The notes: generated from the letters alone by a model not told the origin. DNA of 64,000 nucleotides from Undaria pinnatifida (GCA_012845835.1 JABAKD010000030.1:10639805-10703804); one strand, 5' to 3'. Counted from the stretch's first letter, positions 10,706 to 22,480 are shown. Numbers and translations: made by a program.

Positions 10706-11395
10706 GGGTTTGTTATGAAAAGCCGCGCTGGCATGTCGTTTCTGGGCAATAGCGACTCTTCTAAGTCGATGGCATCTGACAGGAATGACCGCGTGGCCTT
10801 TTGGCAATCGAGGGTCCGGGCAGCGAGCGACTGTGATGATGTGGATGATAGCACTGCAAGAGGTGGATGGTTTGCTTGGCGGGTCGGTCTCTCGCCTGTC
10901 TTGCCTCGTACCGGCATGAATGTCTGCCTGCACCCGAACAGCCGAAAACCACAACAAAAACAAAGGCAGGAGGAACAAAGACAGCAAGAACAGAGACGCG
11001 AACCCAAACAGGACGATTCAAGGTCAGAGGCAAGTCAACATCGTCGATGTTTTTCACAGCTAGCTGTAGTTCCCGTTCCGTGCCGTCTTGAATTTTTCAC
11101 TGACAGACCTGACTTTCGAGTTCACTCGCGTTCAACTCACCCAGAGCACGGTTGGGCAGTCCCAAGAGCTCGATCTGCGACATTTCACCTCGATATTTCA
11201 TTTTGGGAAGTTCATATTTGTAAGCATTGCAGGATTTCAAGCGAGGAGCCCGCCCGCGCCCGCCCTAGATCCGATTGGTTAGACCTGTCGCCCGCACATC
11301 AATACCAGCACAACAAGACGACACGGCTTGTAAGCGGGTTATTTCTCGTGCAAGTGAAGGGCCCACCCGCGCCCGCGATAGATCCAGTTGTTTAG
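10694..11395 (+). CDS. Unrecognised 233-codon open frame, doubtful
   Basis: Starts at an ATG in the border of a SINE head. It is low in complexity, with a Gln/Arg/Glu-rich stretch (KQRQEEQRQQEQRREPKQ) at about residues 93-110, and no recognisable domain. The 3' part crosses a 113-bp tandem duplication. The opposite strand is also open over part of it. Base composition may explain it; I would not rely on it. Confidence 0.15.
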   Translation: MIMLGFVMKSRAGMSFLGNSDSSKSMASDRNDRVAFWQSRVRAASDCDDVDDSTARGGWFAWRVGLSPVLPRTGMNVCLHPNSRKPQQKQRQEEQRQQEQRREPKQDDSRSEASQHRRCFSQLAVVPVPCRLEFFTDRPDFRVHSRSTHPEHGWAVPRARSATFHLDISFWEVHICKHCRISSEEPARARPRSDWLDLSPAHQYQHNKTTRLVSGLFLVQVKGPPAPAIDPVV

Positions 11396-11470
11396 ACTTG
11401 TCTCCCGAAATCTAGCATAGCAAGACAACAGCGCTTGTCCAACGCATTTCCTCGTTAGTTGTTGCCGTTT
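11247..11470. repeat. Diverged 113-bp tandem duplication
   Basis: CCCGCGCCCGC at 11253 and 11366 is followed in both units by TAGATCC, TTAGACNTGTC and a CAAGAC element. The units are clearly diverged. It lies just upstream (+) of the LINE tail. Confidence 0.6.
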
Positions 11471-11558
11471 CTCCGCAAACGAGACCCGGCTAAAAAATAG
11501 AAATAGGGTACTTCTCAGCCTTTCAGCTCCAGCTCTATTCAGCCCTACGAATTGTTGT

Positions 11559-14500
11559 TGTTGTTCTCACATTAACTCGTATAATCAAGTCCGTGGTCAC
11601 AGGACAGGCTCCAGTCACTCTGGAGCTGAGGAATACCCCAGGGAAAAACACACACAACCCAAGGTGGTACACGCATATATCACAGCTGACGCAATTCATG
11701 CCTCCACCAGAAACATATAAAAGGGAAATCGGGAGTCAGTCTACGATGTGCCAGGTCCAGGCCGGTGCATACTTCTCACTACTCACGCCTGGAGAAACCA
11801 AATATTCCGATTGTCACCCAAGGAAGACTACCACGTATATATTACACGTAGTATCTATCACTACGCATACGCACGACAGGCATAAGTCAGTTGGAGAAAA
11901 AGAAACAAAGGAAAGAAAAGAAGATAAAGGAAAGGAAAGAAAAGAGAAGAAAAAAACGAAACAAGACGAAAAAGGCAAGCAAAGAGAAGAAAAAGACAAG
12001 AAAAGCAAGAAAAGACAAGACAGGAAAGCAAGGAAAGAAGAAGAGAAAGAAAAGAAAAAAAAAAATAGAAAAAGAAAAGAAAGAAAAATGTCATACTAGC
12101 AGACCCTAGGAACTGGCTAAGGATGGCATTGGACTAACAGAGGGTATCACGTCCATCAGTAATGGCACCTGGGAGAGAACGCAACATGGCGAAGAAGTCA
12201 GGGCGGTCTTATGCTATCTTGTGATGGCCATTAGAAAGCCCACAACTTTCAATACGATGATGGCCAAACCCAGACTTCAGTCTCTTGGGCATGACGCTCC
12301 CCCTTCCGCCCCTCCCCCCTTCCTCCCTTTCCCCCTCCCCCCCTCCCCCAGTCCCCTCCCCGCCCCCCCCCCTTCCCCCTCCCCCCGGCCGCTTAGAGAT
12401 GCCAACGGTGGATGACGCTGCCGCAGCCTTTGCGCGTCGCTCTGCAGCTTTGCGTCTCTCCGTTTCATGCCAATTCCGCATGAACAACTCGGCTCCCTCC
12501 TCTACTCTTCGAAACCATCTGCCAGCCTTCTGAGCAGCGTTTCGCCATCCTTCGAATTTCATTCCAAAAACCGACATATCCTCCTTCAGATGATCCATCC
12601 AGTCTTTCTCTTGCCCCCCTGAGTAGCCTTTACCCCCAACAAACTCCCCAAACATCACCCTCTGTGGCAGACGCTCCTCCCCCATGCGTGCCACGAATCC
12701 CGCAAACAAAATCCTCCGTTTGCGCACTATCACCTCAACGCTCTCGGAATCTGTCTGGGCAAGCGCGTCGGCGTACGATAGGGTGTGGTCGTCGCGCTTC
12801 CGTTTCCGCCATCCAAGGCATCGGAGGAGCATGGAGCGGTGAACCCGACGTAGCCTGTCATAGTCAGGCTTCTTCGGGCTCCACGTCGTGCAACCGTACA
12901 GCAGTGTCTCGACCACCTCAGCTTTCAGCAACCGCACCTTCAACCGTAAACACACACCCGGGCGATCATAGATTTCCATCTTGTACCGCTGGAAACACGC
13001 CCAGGCCCTCTGAAGACGCCGCGTTATTTCAGTGCTAAGGTTTCTGTCTGCGGTGATAGCCCCGCCCAAGTATACAAACTGGATTGTTTGTTTGTAAACC
13101 TGGCCGGCTGCATTGATCGTGAAGGACACCTTCCCCCCGCTTTTGGTTTCCAGGCACATTATCTCTGTTTTTGCCTCGGATACTGTAAGCCCGAACGACG
13201 AACACGCAGTCACGATCGTCGTCATCATCCTCTCCAGACCTTCTGATGATCGCGATACGATGCCCGCATCGTCCGCGTACAGCATACCCCACAATCTCTG
13301 CACCCCCTCCCCCTCCTTCCCCCTCCGTCCGTCGACTTTGCCTGTGCGTGAAGTGCCCTTCTCGCCTTCCTTCTTTCGTTGAAGCTGCACCATGTTGTCC
13401 GTGATGGCTGCATCAGCGAGGAAGCGTTTCTCGGCCACACGCAGTACCGCAGTGAAAAACATGTTGAACAGCAGTGGCGCGAGCACGCATCCTTGCCTGA
13501 GACCTTGCCCCACGTCGAACTTATCCGAGCACTCTCCATCATCCAGCCGCACGCATGCTTGCATACCGTCGTGGAATTGGCGGATGACGGCGAGCATTCT
13601 CGGTGGCACGCCAAAACGAGCAAGGACATCCCACAAAAGGCTTCGGTCGACGGAGTCGTATGCTTTGGTGAGGTCGATAAAGCACATGTACAAGGGGGTG
13701 TCCTTCTTCCGCGCCAGTTCCTGCAGTCGTCGTACTACGAACATCATGTCAACCGTCGAGCGTTGGGGTATGAACCCACACTGTTCCTCCGGCAGAATGT
13801 TCTCGCGTTCGCAATAGTCACTCAGGCGACCCGCGATGACTTTGAGGAGTACTTTACCGGCGTGAGCCACGAGGGAGATGCCACGATAATTGCCACACTC
13901 AGTCCGATCTTTCTTCTTGTGAAGCACCTTAATCGTAGCATCTTTCCATTGTTGGGGTACGCCACCCCCCCTCCACACAGCGACGATGATATCGTGGAAG
14001 TTCCCGAGGGTGTTGAATTCTCCTTCGTCGGCCAAAACCTTCAAGAGCTCGGCCGGGAGACCATCGGGCCCTATCGCCTTTCGGTTCGCCAGCGCCCGGA
14101 TCGCCTCCTCTACTTCGTACCTAGACGGGACATCGTCCAGTGGTCTGCACGGGGGCCACTGCTTAAGCTCGCCCACAATGCTCGGATCAAGGGTCGGCGA
14201 CTTGGTGTTGAGCAGTTTGTGAAACCACCTCACCCACCGCTCGCGGATGAGGACGTTATCCCGCAGCAATCGATCTTCCTCGTCCTTGATGTACTGCGAG
14301 TTAAACGTCCTCTTCCCTTCCACATCCATCCCCTTGAGGTGTTTGTAGAAGCCAAAATGATCACCTTCTCGGATACGCCCTTCGAGTTGGCGAACGTGAT
14401 CTTCGAAGAACCTCTGAACAGCTTCCGCCCGCGTGCGTTTCAGCTGTTTGATGGTCGCCTTCAAGGCTTGCCGTAGACCACGATCGTTTGGAGCAGAACG

Positions 14501-15263
14501 GACCCGTTTCCTCGCGTCTTCTCTATCCTGCCATCGTGCATTCAACTCGGCTCTCGTCTCCTCAGTCGCACACCAGCCCCTCGGTACTTGTTTACGCCGA
14601 GTAGGGGGCGCTATGTCGGCGGCGTTTGACAGTATCGTTTCGGTCAGTAATGAGGCCATGTCATCAACGCTTCCGGCATTAGTACCGGGTGTCGGAGAGG
14701 CAAGGTTGGCTGCTATCGCATTTGTCAAATTCATCCGTAGATGCGGGTCCGCCATTAATCTTTGTAGATCAATAGCTCGCCGGCTTTTGACAACTACCTT
14801 TGGACGATTTGGTGCGATGCGGCCTAAGAGGCGAATACTTGCTATCACGAGGTTGTGGTCCGACTCGGCGTTCTCCCTGGGTTGAGTCCGCACAGTGACA
14901 TTACGTACCAATCGTCTATCCACTTGCCGTGTCAGTATGTAGTCAAGTCTGTACTGGGCCTTTCCTCAGTTAGGGCTCTGAAATGTATACGATATGCAAC
15001 GAGCAGGTGTAGCATAGTACGTGTTGAGGAGGGCGAGCTTGTTGTCAGTTGCGTGAGTCAATAGTCGCTCTCCGTTGTCGTTCAGCTCATCACGTCCGTA
15101 TGCACCCAATACCTTGCTGTCGGTCCACTCGATCCCTCTCATGCCTGTACGAGCATTTGCGTCCATCAGGACAAGGAGGTGGTCCCTACTGGGAACCTCC
15201 TTGACCACCTCGTCAAGTGAATTCCAAAAGTAATCCTTTTCGCTGGTGCTCTTGTCGACGAAT
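11559..15263 (-). mobile_element. LINE (non-LTR retrotransposon), 5'-truncated
   Basis: Minus-strand element. It lacks the start of the endonuclease domain (boundary about 15263) but has the rest of EN, the full RT ORF, and a ~650-nt 3' UTR. The UTR includes a purine-rich run in plus-strand terms (11890-12090), a conserved inverted repeat (CTCCAGTCACTCTGGAG, near 11615) and a terminal AAC repeat, seen as GTTGTTGTTGTTC at 11559. At least six truncated copies of this 3' end lie elsewhere in the window, which fixes the 3' terminus. No clear target-site duplication was found. Confidence 0.85.
12209..15208 (-). pseudogene. LINE endonuclease-reverse transcriptase ORF with one in-frame stop
   Basis: APE-type endonuclease remnant: LMDANARTG near the start, and SDHNLV at residues 21-26 of the downstream frame, as in EN motifs. 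The reverse transcriptase follows: IGPDGLP (284-290), motif [14 protein letters not shown] (415-427), [14 protein letters not shown] (474-487) and the catalytic YADD (549-552). A C-terminal region with [13 protein letters not shown] and a Gly-rich tail encoded by a C-rich tract (12299-12385) ends at 12209. The frame is open throughout except for TGA at 14966-14968, between the EN motifs. With the missing 5' end this copy cannot be autonomous as it stands. RT family membership is certain; the clade is not assigned. Confidence 0.92.
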
Positions 15264-15274
15264 ATAAAAAGGCA

Positions 15275-15370
15275 GGCTGAGATTTAGTAGGAAAAATAAT
15301 AAATCCGGGAGCCATCATGCTGAAGTTAGTTTTGAACGCACCCCTTTCTAAGAAAAGAGCCCAGCCTCGG
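15275..15370 (-). repeat. Dispersed repeat C
   Basis: Contains AGGCTGAGATTT, an AAAATAATAAATCCGGGAG stretch and CTGAAGTTAGTTTTGAACGC. Related copies are at 21235-21330 and 21490-21610 (+), 23965-24060 (+) and 43690-43800 (-). Shared words are CTGAAGTTAGT, GAACGCACCC and AAATCCAGCCTGG or variants. The class is unknown. It abuts the truncated LINE 5' end. Confidence 0.6.
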
Positions 15371-15378
15371 TGATTATT

Positions 15379-15410
15379 TACCTGGTATGTTTTTTATTTG
15401 ATACCAGGTA
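15379..15410. other. Inverted pair of the TACCWGGTA motif
   Basis: TACCTGGTA at 15379 and TACCAGGTA at 15402 are separated by 14 bases. This is the clearest pair of a 9-mer that I find exactly at 611, 3427, 5192, 15379, 15402, 16020, 16890, 17148, 18992, 20187, 20368, 22726, 24186, 25983, 26828, 36331, 46360, 46799, 52615 and 52884. It is palindromic around its central base. Function unknown. Confidence 0.7.
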
Positions 15411-17447
15411 TCTTGTACTATACATAAGGAATTTTTGCATTTTACACGTCAGGCGGCGAAAAAACAGTTCTGGTCGTTTAGACCGTTGCTAATGGCAAGG
15501 TGGTGATTTAACCAGAAAGTTTCTATTATATTTTGACAGTACTTTCCTGAAGAGATTGCCACATTATTGTCATCCCTGTGGGGAAAACGATTGAGGCATA
15601 TTTTTTTCTGGTTCTTTGAGGGTCCAGCGGCCCAGTTCGCCAATTTTTATGAAGACTCGGTCAACGTTGTCCAACAACCACGGTTGACCTTCGATCTCGA
15701 GATAGACAACCAACTAACGAGCGTAAACGTTGACCGCTGTGGCAGGCTTGACTTCACACAGTTAGTAGGTATTAGTAATAGTTGGGTGGGGGGGTAAAAA
15801 CCAACTTGCTTACATCTTGAGATAAGTAACACCGCCACGTCGAGCCGGAAACGTGCCTGTCAGATGCGCGATGCGCAGACAGACGCAGTATTGGTTTGCC
15901 ACGTGACTGAAGCAAGTCAACATGTAGTTCCTTCTAACGAACACAACGTATGACTTTAGGGTTCGGTGCTGATCTCGTCAGCGTTGGTCTTTGGGACACC
16001 CTCTCCATGTTGTACATAGTACCTGGTAAACATCTACAAGCAGGGACACATTATACTGTTGAGCATTAGTTAGCTCACAAGGACCTACCAATGACATACC
16101 GTAGTATGCTTTGGCAACGCCCCCGTCCTTATGTTGTCCCCCCCCGCCAAATGGCCGACAAAGTGATAAAAACGTTGTGTTATCCCGGGGGAAAAGAGCT
16201 TTATAATATTTTCTTGACGAATTCCCCCCTCATTCTTTGGTATCCCTGGGGTCAACTTTATGATGAAAAAAAATTGCCTTCCTCCGGGGGACAGCTCGAA
16301 AAAACGATGTCACGCCGGAGAAGAGAAGATAAGATAAAAACAGGAGGCATTACTATTAACATAGTGTTGAATTCCGTTTTACAGTAGGAAGTATAAATAG
16401 ATACAAACAGGATTCATGGTCTCTACTTGTCAACCATTTCACGAATTTGCACGGATAAACCGCGAGTTAGTTCGCAGAAAACTGATAAAAGAACCGTCGG
16501 GGACTTGGAAGCCCCCCGATCGTTGGCGTGCGCGATTTTAGATGCTGTCGGTAGCGCGAATTCCCGTGTGTGGTCTTCGCCCATCGCATCTCCCCTTTTC
16601 CGGGACAGAAAACCAGTTCCTGTGCCAAGGTTTCTTGTTTCGGCGAACAGATCAACGTTGATTGAGGAGAAGAATCAAGTTGTTGTAGTAATAGTGTTGC
16701 GCCCTCAGTACACAACGTGTTGTGGCTCATCACCAAAGAGGTGATCCCGACATCGACGTACGTTTCCTCACCGGTGGTGCCAGTAACAGTTCTGGTATCG
16801 CCAGTGTCGGCCCTTAAGCGACGTACGCAGATCTACTCAATCCGAGGCGGCCCCACGCCCCCCTTGCCGGTTGTTACGGGAAAAAAACATACCAGGTATA
16901 TATGCACGAAATACATGGTTACCTGTAGTATGGCAGGAGGCTCGTCATGATGATGTAGACTCTTCTGATTATGTGATATATTTGCAATATTTTATGTCAG
17001 AGTTTAAACAACTTCAAGAGGAGAGATTAAACTGCCCCCCCCCCCCCCTATTAGCAACGCTTACCAAAGTACGCGCAGGGTCGGATGCACGACGCTTACA
17101 CCCCGGCAACTTTTTGCTAGATACGACCTCCCTACAGCAGTATTTTTTACCAGGTATACCATATGTGTTCTACCAGTAGATTGCGTCAGAAGGAGTGATT
17201 GACGCACGTGGACGTCAATTATAATTAGCCCCAACAGCTGATGGCAGCGAACAGCATTGTGTCCCCGGAAGACACAGTAAGTTAGTGTTGTGTTCACGAC
17301 ATATCTGGCTTCGAAAACGCCTTTCAGCAACGATAAGCGCATTGCGATCATTTCATGCCGAGTCATTTTCTTTGGGGGGAGGGTATCGTTCGACTTTCCA
17401 GATCGGTTGCAGAAAATAATGAACGAATTTACCATAACAAATTAGAG
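15411..17447. other. No supported gene
   Basis: Several open frames of about 90-125 codons on both strands (such as 16427-16744 and 17061-17435) lack domains and splice support. Three TACCWGGTA motifs lie here (16020, 16890, 17148). C-rich runs occur at 16139-16147 and 17034-17048. Confidence 0.5.
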
Positions 17448-17690
17448 AAAACACTACAGCTCTGAGATCGAAGATTTCGCCGAAACTCATCAACGCAAGG
17501 TGTGTGATACGCCGATTGCGCGTGTTCCTGGGTGTGTATCCTCGTTAAGGACATAGGTCGGCGACTCTCCTTAGAACTAGCTTGTACCAGGGTCAACAGA
17601 GTGATTTTAATCTGTGCACGGACACTATAAAACACGTTTTTGGGAGGGCAAAATGTGACGGCTGTGGGAATAGTCGTATATGAATGATCA
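17448..17690 (+). repeat. Element D (poly-G element), diverged 5' part
   Basis: Carries AGCTCTGAGATCGAAGATTT, GACATAGGTCGGCGACT, CAGGGTCAACAGAGTGATTTTA and ACTATAAAACACGTTTT, in the same order as the long copy at 24228. It is more diverged than the other copies and stops before any poly-G tract. Confidence 0.75.
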
Positions 17691-19734
17691 ATTTTGGAGT
17701 CAAAGACGAACATAGATCAGTGCGAGATTGTTAGATATTTCGTTTTTGGTTTGCCGAAGCTCGAACAAGTTTTTAGGAGCCGACAATAGGCCTTTCCGAA
17801 CACACCAACTCCTCGCCGCACAGCATGCGGAACATCGTTGGCGTAGCACTGTTTTCTGCCGGACACGTCACGTTTTTACTCCAGAGCATCAGAAACCGGC
17901 AAGGCACATTGGCGAAAGGCGTGAAGGAGATCGCGCTTATTGAGTGGATACTGGAGGATAGCGGCTCGGACACATCCCCAACGCCTAAGCGGAAGAGGAC
18001 ACCAGATCACCCTACGCCACCATGTTTTTTGTTCTTGTGTTGTTCGAGGTAATGTTTTTTATTGGGCATTGCGAGTAGAAACTTGTATGGCAGGCAAACA
18101 TGGACCCAGCGCAGTCGTTGCGAGATTGCCAGTTATCAGGTGCTTCTTTCGTAGAGAAAGGTTCAGAGAGACACGTCTTTCGAAAAAGGACGGTTTTGTC
18201 CTTGGTGGGCCGACAGGAAGTTACCTAGATTGCGAAGAGCGGTTGCATTCCAGGTGGGGCGGTTGCATGATAACGATGGTATTTAAACAGGTGCATCATC
18301 AGCACCCTCATGTTTGTTGAGACTGCCGTTCGGGGAAGGATTGGGGAAGTGGAACGTTCGCATCAACGCCCCCAGATTTCGTTGAGGCGGCCGTTCGGGG
18401 AACGGGGATGGGGGATGGGCTTGAATTGTTGAATTCGTGTTTTATTATTACATTGGGCCATTGTCCATGTTGGAAAACCGAAGGAAAATATCAGGTTGCC
18501 ACCCCACGCTACTTTGGACATGGGTGAGTAGGAAAGAGGTTGGATTATACCTTGTACTTCGGTTAAGGCTCAGAGCGAGACTGATTTGTCGTTTCCGTCG
18601 GGATCGACGGTTCTGTCCAAGTGGTATTCCTTGAAAGAGATACGGTATATGGAGTAGGAATAGGCTGTCGCCTCCTAACTAGATGGGAGAACCAGGGTTG
18701 CCGTTCAAGTTTTACGTTCGGATCGCGTTGAGTTCGTTGAGCGTTTCAGTGATGCATACTTCTGGTTGCCATTAAAAAATTGACGTGGGATTACTGCGAC
18801 GACTTGTTACCTTGCGGTAATTGCTTTTGAGTGCAAAACCATTTGGTGATCTAGTAAAAAGAAGGGTGGGCCAATGCGGTGAGAATAATTCAGTTGGTAA
18901 TTTGATGAACATGAGTCAAAAGTTCACAACGTAAGTTGAGAATTCAGGGTGGAATGTATCCAAGGAAGAGGTTAAGACACCTACATACGAGTACCTGGTA
19001 TTGGAGTTGCTCTTCGCTCGTCGTCGTCAGTAATTCTTGGATTAGGATATGGATCTAGTCTATGTGTATCTGGGTTGCTGAATTATAGACAGGTTGTTGT
19101 AGGAGGCGGAAAGATCGTCATTGACCTCTACGTAGAACAGGAAAGAGTTGAGGAGATGAATGTTGGGGTTTAGAACTGTTTGCCAGCGAGTAGTTGTAAG
19201 ATCGGAAAAGCCGTTTTGAGAGCAGATGTCGCGGGAGCTCTTGTGGTTCCCCTTTCATGTCAAAAGATTGTCGGGTGGGGCTTGGAGCCGTCTCGAATCG
19301 AAGCGAGATGGCAAGCCACCGGGGTCGGGTAAGCTGATGTGGGCGAGCATAATGCGAGGGTAGTCAGTATGTGGCGGATTGGTAGGCGGACAGTAAAGGA
19401 GAAGGATAAAGAAAGCTCAATTACACAGGACCCATCGATCATCAATCACATTTCTTGACTATTCATAGTTCTCGAAGGCAGAACAGAAGGAGCATTTTTT
19501 CGTCAGACGAGAGAACCTGCACATGTGTTGTACGAGTATAGACATCTCGCGAGCACACAGCAGCGTCTTGCGAGCGAGATTCGCCAAACCGAGTGAATCG
19601 AGTCCACCTCTTATAGCACCCCTACCTTTTTGCTCACCCCGCGGACATTTCGTAGAAAAACAAACGCTCGATCCAGGAGGCGTGGACAGACGATATTACC
19701 GCCTTAGAATAATGATGTAGTCCAGGGACGATTA
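17691..19734. other. Unresolved stretch, possibly exonic
   Basis: An ATG at 17825 opens a 75-codon frame with a PKRKR nuclear-localisation-like motif, ending near a donor-like GAG|gtaatg at 18049. Two related segments at about 18145-18215 and 18555-18640 share TTCAGAG...GACGGTT..GTCC, and two GTTCGGGGAA segments lie at 18330 and 18389. The minus strand is also open at 17773-17973. I cannot assemble a consistent gene. Confidence 0.25.
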
Positions 19735-19810
19735 AACGTTGCTGGCAGGAAACGAACCCTCGAACAACATTTTTGTTATATACGGTAGTCGTATGCGCTA
19801 CCCACTAGAC
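19735..19810 (-). pseudogene. tRNA-like relic
   Basis: On the minus strand: AGTCTAGTGGGTAGCGC (D-arm and box-A like), then GAGGGTTCGTTTCCTGCC (T-arm and box-B like) about 45 bp later. The 5' acceptor strand does not pair with CCAGCAAC at the 3' side, so it is not a functional tRNA by eye. It may be the head of a SINE. Confidence 0.45.
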
Positions 19811-20234
19811 TGCTATTAATAAGTCACTTGAACACGCAGAACTCCGAAAATATCGGGAGGCACGTAGATGCAATACCTACAAGAGCTCCGCTCCGCGGGC
19901 AGCCGATGCCGCCCGCTACACTCACGCAAGGAAGAATACAACTAAATGTGAAAATGGCAGAGAGAAGAGGCCCATGATGTGGTTCAAATAGCGATTTTAA
20001 AATGCTAGTGCTACTTGTACAGAGCTGATTGCCCTGTGCTGTGCTGTGTGCTTGTCGGCGATGTCATGTTCTGATCGGCAGTACGGGTGTAATTTGCGGG
20101 GGAGGGGGAAGATCAAGACGACCGAGACCGGACAATCGAAGGAAGAAAGCAAAAAGACGAGTACACACGTACATACTGGTGCCTGGTACCTGGTACTTCG
20201 CATGATACCCGGTACTGCCGTAAAAAAAAAGCAC

Positions 20235-20520
20235 AGCGCAGGACGGCACAGCACCGCGTGGTAGGACACGGCACCGCACGGCGCTTCGCTGCTGAGCTTT
20301 AGCTGGGAGTGCATTTTTTGTGATTCAAAAACGTAGCGCGTACAAACCTGGTGTGTAGTAGTGCCAGTACCTGGTATGGTAATTCGATTGATACCTGGCA
20401 AATGACGAAAGAGTAAGCACAGCAGAGCATGCAGCACGGCACAGCACGGCACAGAACCGCACAGTACCGCACGGCAGGGCAGGGCACGGCACTGCACGGC
20501 GCTGCTGAGCTGAGCTGATG
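20235..20520. repeat. GC-rich minisatellite (GGCAC-type)
   Basis: Irregular tandem GCACGGCACA-like units in two blocks (about 20237-20290 and 20418-20515), each ending in GGCGCT(TCG)CTGCTGAGCT. This explains the long cysteine- and proline-rich frames on the minus strand, which are not genes. Confidence 0.7.
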
Positions 20521-20799
20521 AGCAAAGGTCAGCTAGGGTCTGGTATGATGACACTTCGTGCAACCGAAAAAAAAAAGTGGGAAACGATACGAGTACTTGA
20601 AAGAAGCTGGACCGTTCCGCAAGTAATGGAAGGAGGCGGTGTTCAAATGGGAGGTCTTGAGAGGCCAAGGATGTTCCAACCGAGCCTGCTGTGTACATTC
20701 CGAAGAATATTAAATAATGCCAGATAGTCACCTATTGACAACAAGTGGCGGAGACTTGACGTCAGTTATTGCTATTATTAACTCACAGCCCTACCTAGG

Positions 20800-21145
20800 T
20801 GCCATTAACCGGCGTCCCCGATGGATAGTAGGTGAATCTCGTCCCTATTAACGTCAAGGTCGCGGATTCGAGCCCCCCGGAGTGCATGATTATGCTCGTA
20901 GAGACTTTTTCCTGCGTAAAAGTGGACGATCGGAAAGCACGAGAAGAACGTGAGTTAGCAACTTCGGTGAAAATTGACGAGCATAATAAGCTGAGAAGTG
21001 GGAATACCGAACCCTATGCGCGACAAAATGAAGGCACGTACCGGGGGGAAGAAGGGAAGACAAAGGGAAGACACATATACCATAGCTTGCCCAGAAGGTC
21101 GCTGAGGGCGCAACCTCTTGCGAGTTGAGCTGCTGGAGAAAAAAG
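20800..21145 (+). mobile_element. SINE related to family A, plus strand
   Basis: Box-B-like GCGGATTCGAGCCC at 20860 is followed by a body matching the reverse complement of the family-A body: GTGAGTTAGCAAC, TGAGAAGTGGGAATACCGAAC and ATGCGCGACAAAATGAAGGC. It ends in AGCTGCTGGAGAAAAAAG. Divergent from the copies at 10 kb and 46 kb. Confidence 0.7.
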
Positions 21146-21234
21146 TGATCGTAATAAAATAAAACAAAACATAACGGCCCTATTATTAGCAATACAGTAG
21201 TCTCTCTGAGAGAAAACTCCTATATATGTTGGTT

Positions 21235-21610
21235 TCAGGCTAAATTTCTTATGCGAAAAAAGGTGTGTCCTACGCTATCTCCAGTATAACGGCTGTCGAT
21301 ATTTTCAACACCCCCTAGAGTATACGCTAATATTTCTTGTGGGGTTTGTTTTCTTAGGAGGGGGCCGTTTTTGTAGACTATTGTAGTAGTAGCATAGCTG
21401 CAAGTTCCGGTGCGCGTGGCAATGCAAAGCAGTGCGGACTTACGGGTTATACATAGTACATAATACATATCGATAATAAGAAACGATAATACTTACTCAG
21501 GCTGTGTTTCTTAAAAGGGAGAGGGTTCGGTTCGTTCTATACTACTATCAAGTTCAGTATAACGGCTCCCGGATTTCTTATATCCCTCCAAATCCCCGCC
21601 TTTATTTTTA
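21235..21610 (+). repeat. Dispersed repeat C, two diverged copies
   Basis: Both halves contain AGGCT..(T)TTTCTTA and CAGTATAACGGCT, followed in the second by CCCGGATTTCTTATAT (21571-21586). They match the 23965 and 43690 copies in order. No coding potential. Confidence 0.5.
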
Positions 21611-21780
21611 CTTTTTTACCTTGGCTACGAGTGCATAATTCGTGTGTTTTGTTCTCCACGTGAAACTGTCGTTCCCACCAATCATCGACGTCAAGCATCC
21701 CCGGTGTCTGTGCGGACGCCTCATGCTAAAGAGAGCAAGGTCTGTGGTCACAGTATAAACAAAACTCATATCGTTCCGAC

Positions 21781-22472
21781 CAGGGTTAGAAAAAGTCCAC
21801 GCGGACCTGCGCTGGCGCAGATTTGCGCAAGAAATAGCGCGCAGCGCAGATTTTGAGAAGGGCCATCTGCGGCTTGCCGCAGGAAAAAAAAATGGGCCGC
21901 AAATTTCGCGCCGAAGGCGCGAAATTTTCCTGCGTTTTTTTTCGCGCCGAAGGCGCGAAAATTTTTTGGGGGGTGTTTTGTATTTTAGGAAGTAAGACGA
22001 TGTCGGGTGCGGATCTGGTAATGTTCCAATGTTCCAGTGGAGGGCAGCTGGTGCAGGGTGCAGGGTAACCCTAACCTTATTTTCCTTTTCCGCGGTATGC
22101 CAGCAAGCTGTTGAAGCATTATCATCATGAAATCCAACGAATACTCGGAGCTTTCGATACAAAATTGAGCAGTTTTGTGAGAATGGAGCCGTTATTTAAC
22201 TGCTGTGTGCAAGGTATGTATAATACGCGTTCCACATCATCAAAATAGCGCCAAAAAATGGCCCATTTTGACAAAAATCTTAACCTTTTGTGAAGGAAAA
22301 ACCCAAAAATTTTCCGCTCCGCGGGGCCCCTCCGGGGCCCTCCGGGGGGGGGGCCTACGCGGCCGGCGCCCTCCGGGGGCCCTCCCGGGGGGCTCCTGCG
22401 GAGGGCCGCAGGTCGCCTTCGGCTCCCGCCTGCGCAAGCACAGGCGAAGCCTGCGGACTTGTTCTAACCCTG
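21781..22472 (+). mobile_element. hAT-like non-autonomous transposon 1
   Basis: 692 bp bounded by TIRs CAGGGTTAGAAAAAGTCC (21781-21798) and, inverted, GGACTTGTTCTAACCCTG (22455-22472), one mismatch in 18. It is flanked by a perfect 8-bp direct repeat GTTCCGAC (21773-21780 and 22473-22480). Eight-bp duplications and CAGGG termini are the hAT signature. The interior holds no transposase. It holds hairpins such as TTCGCGCCGAAGGCGCGAAA (twice) and a GC-rich block of nested CCGGAGGG/CCCTCCGG arms (22315-22450). Confidence 0.9.
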
Positions 22473-22480
22473 GTTCCGAC

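Noticed and set aside
11861-12109. Lys/Glu-rich frames on the plus strand and Phe/Leu-rich frames on the minus strand
   Set aside because: Purine-rich tract of the LINE 3' UTR, also seen at 55570-55745; low complexity.
13379-14476. 365-codon plus-strand frame
   Set aside because: It is the shadow of the LINE reverse transcriptase on the opposite strand.
19997-20731. 244-codon minus-strand frame rich in Cys, Pro and Arg
   Set aside because: Much of it is the GGCAC minisatellite read in one frame; no domain.
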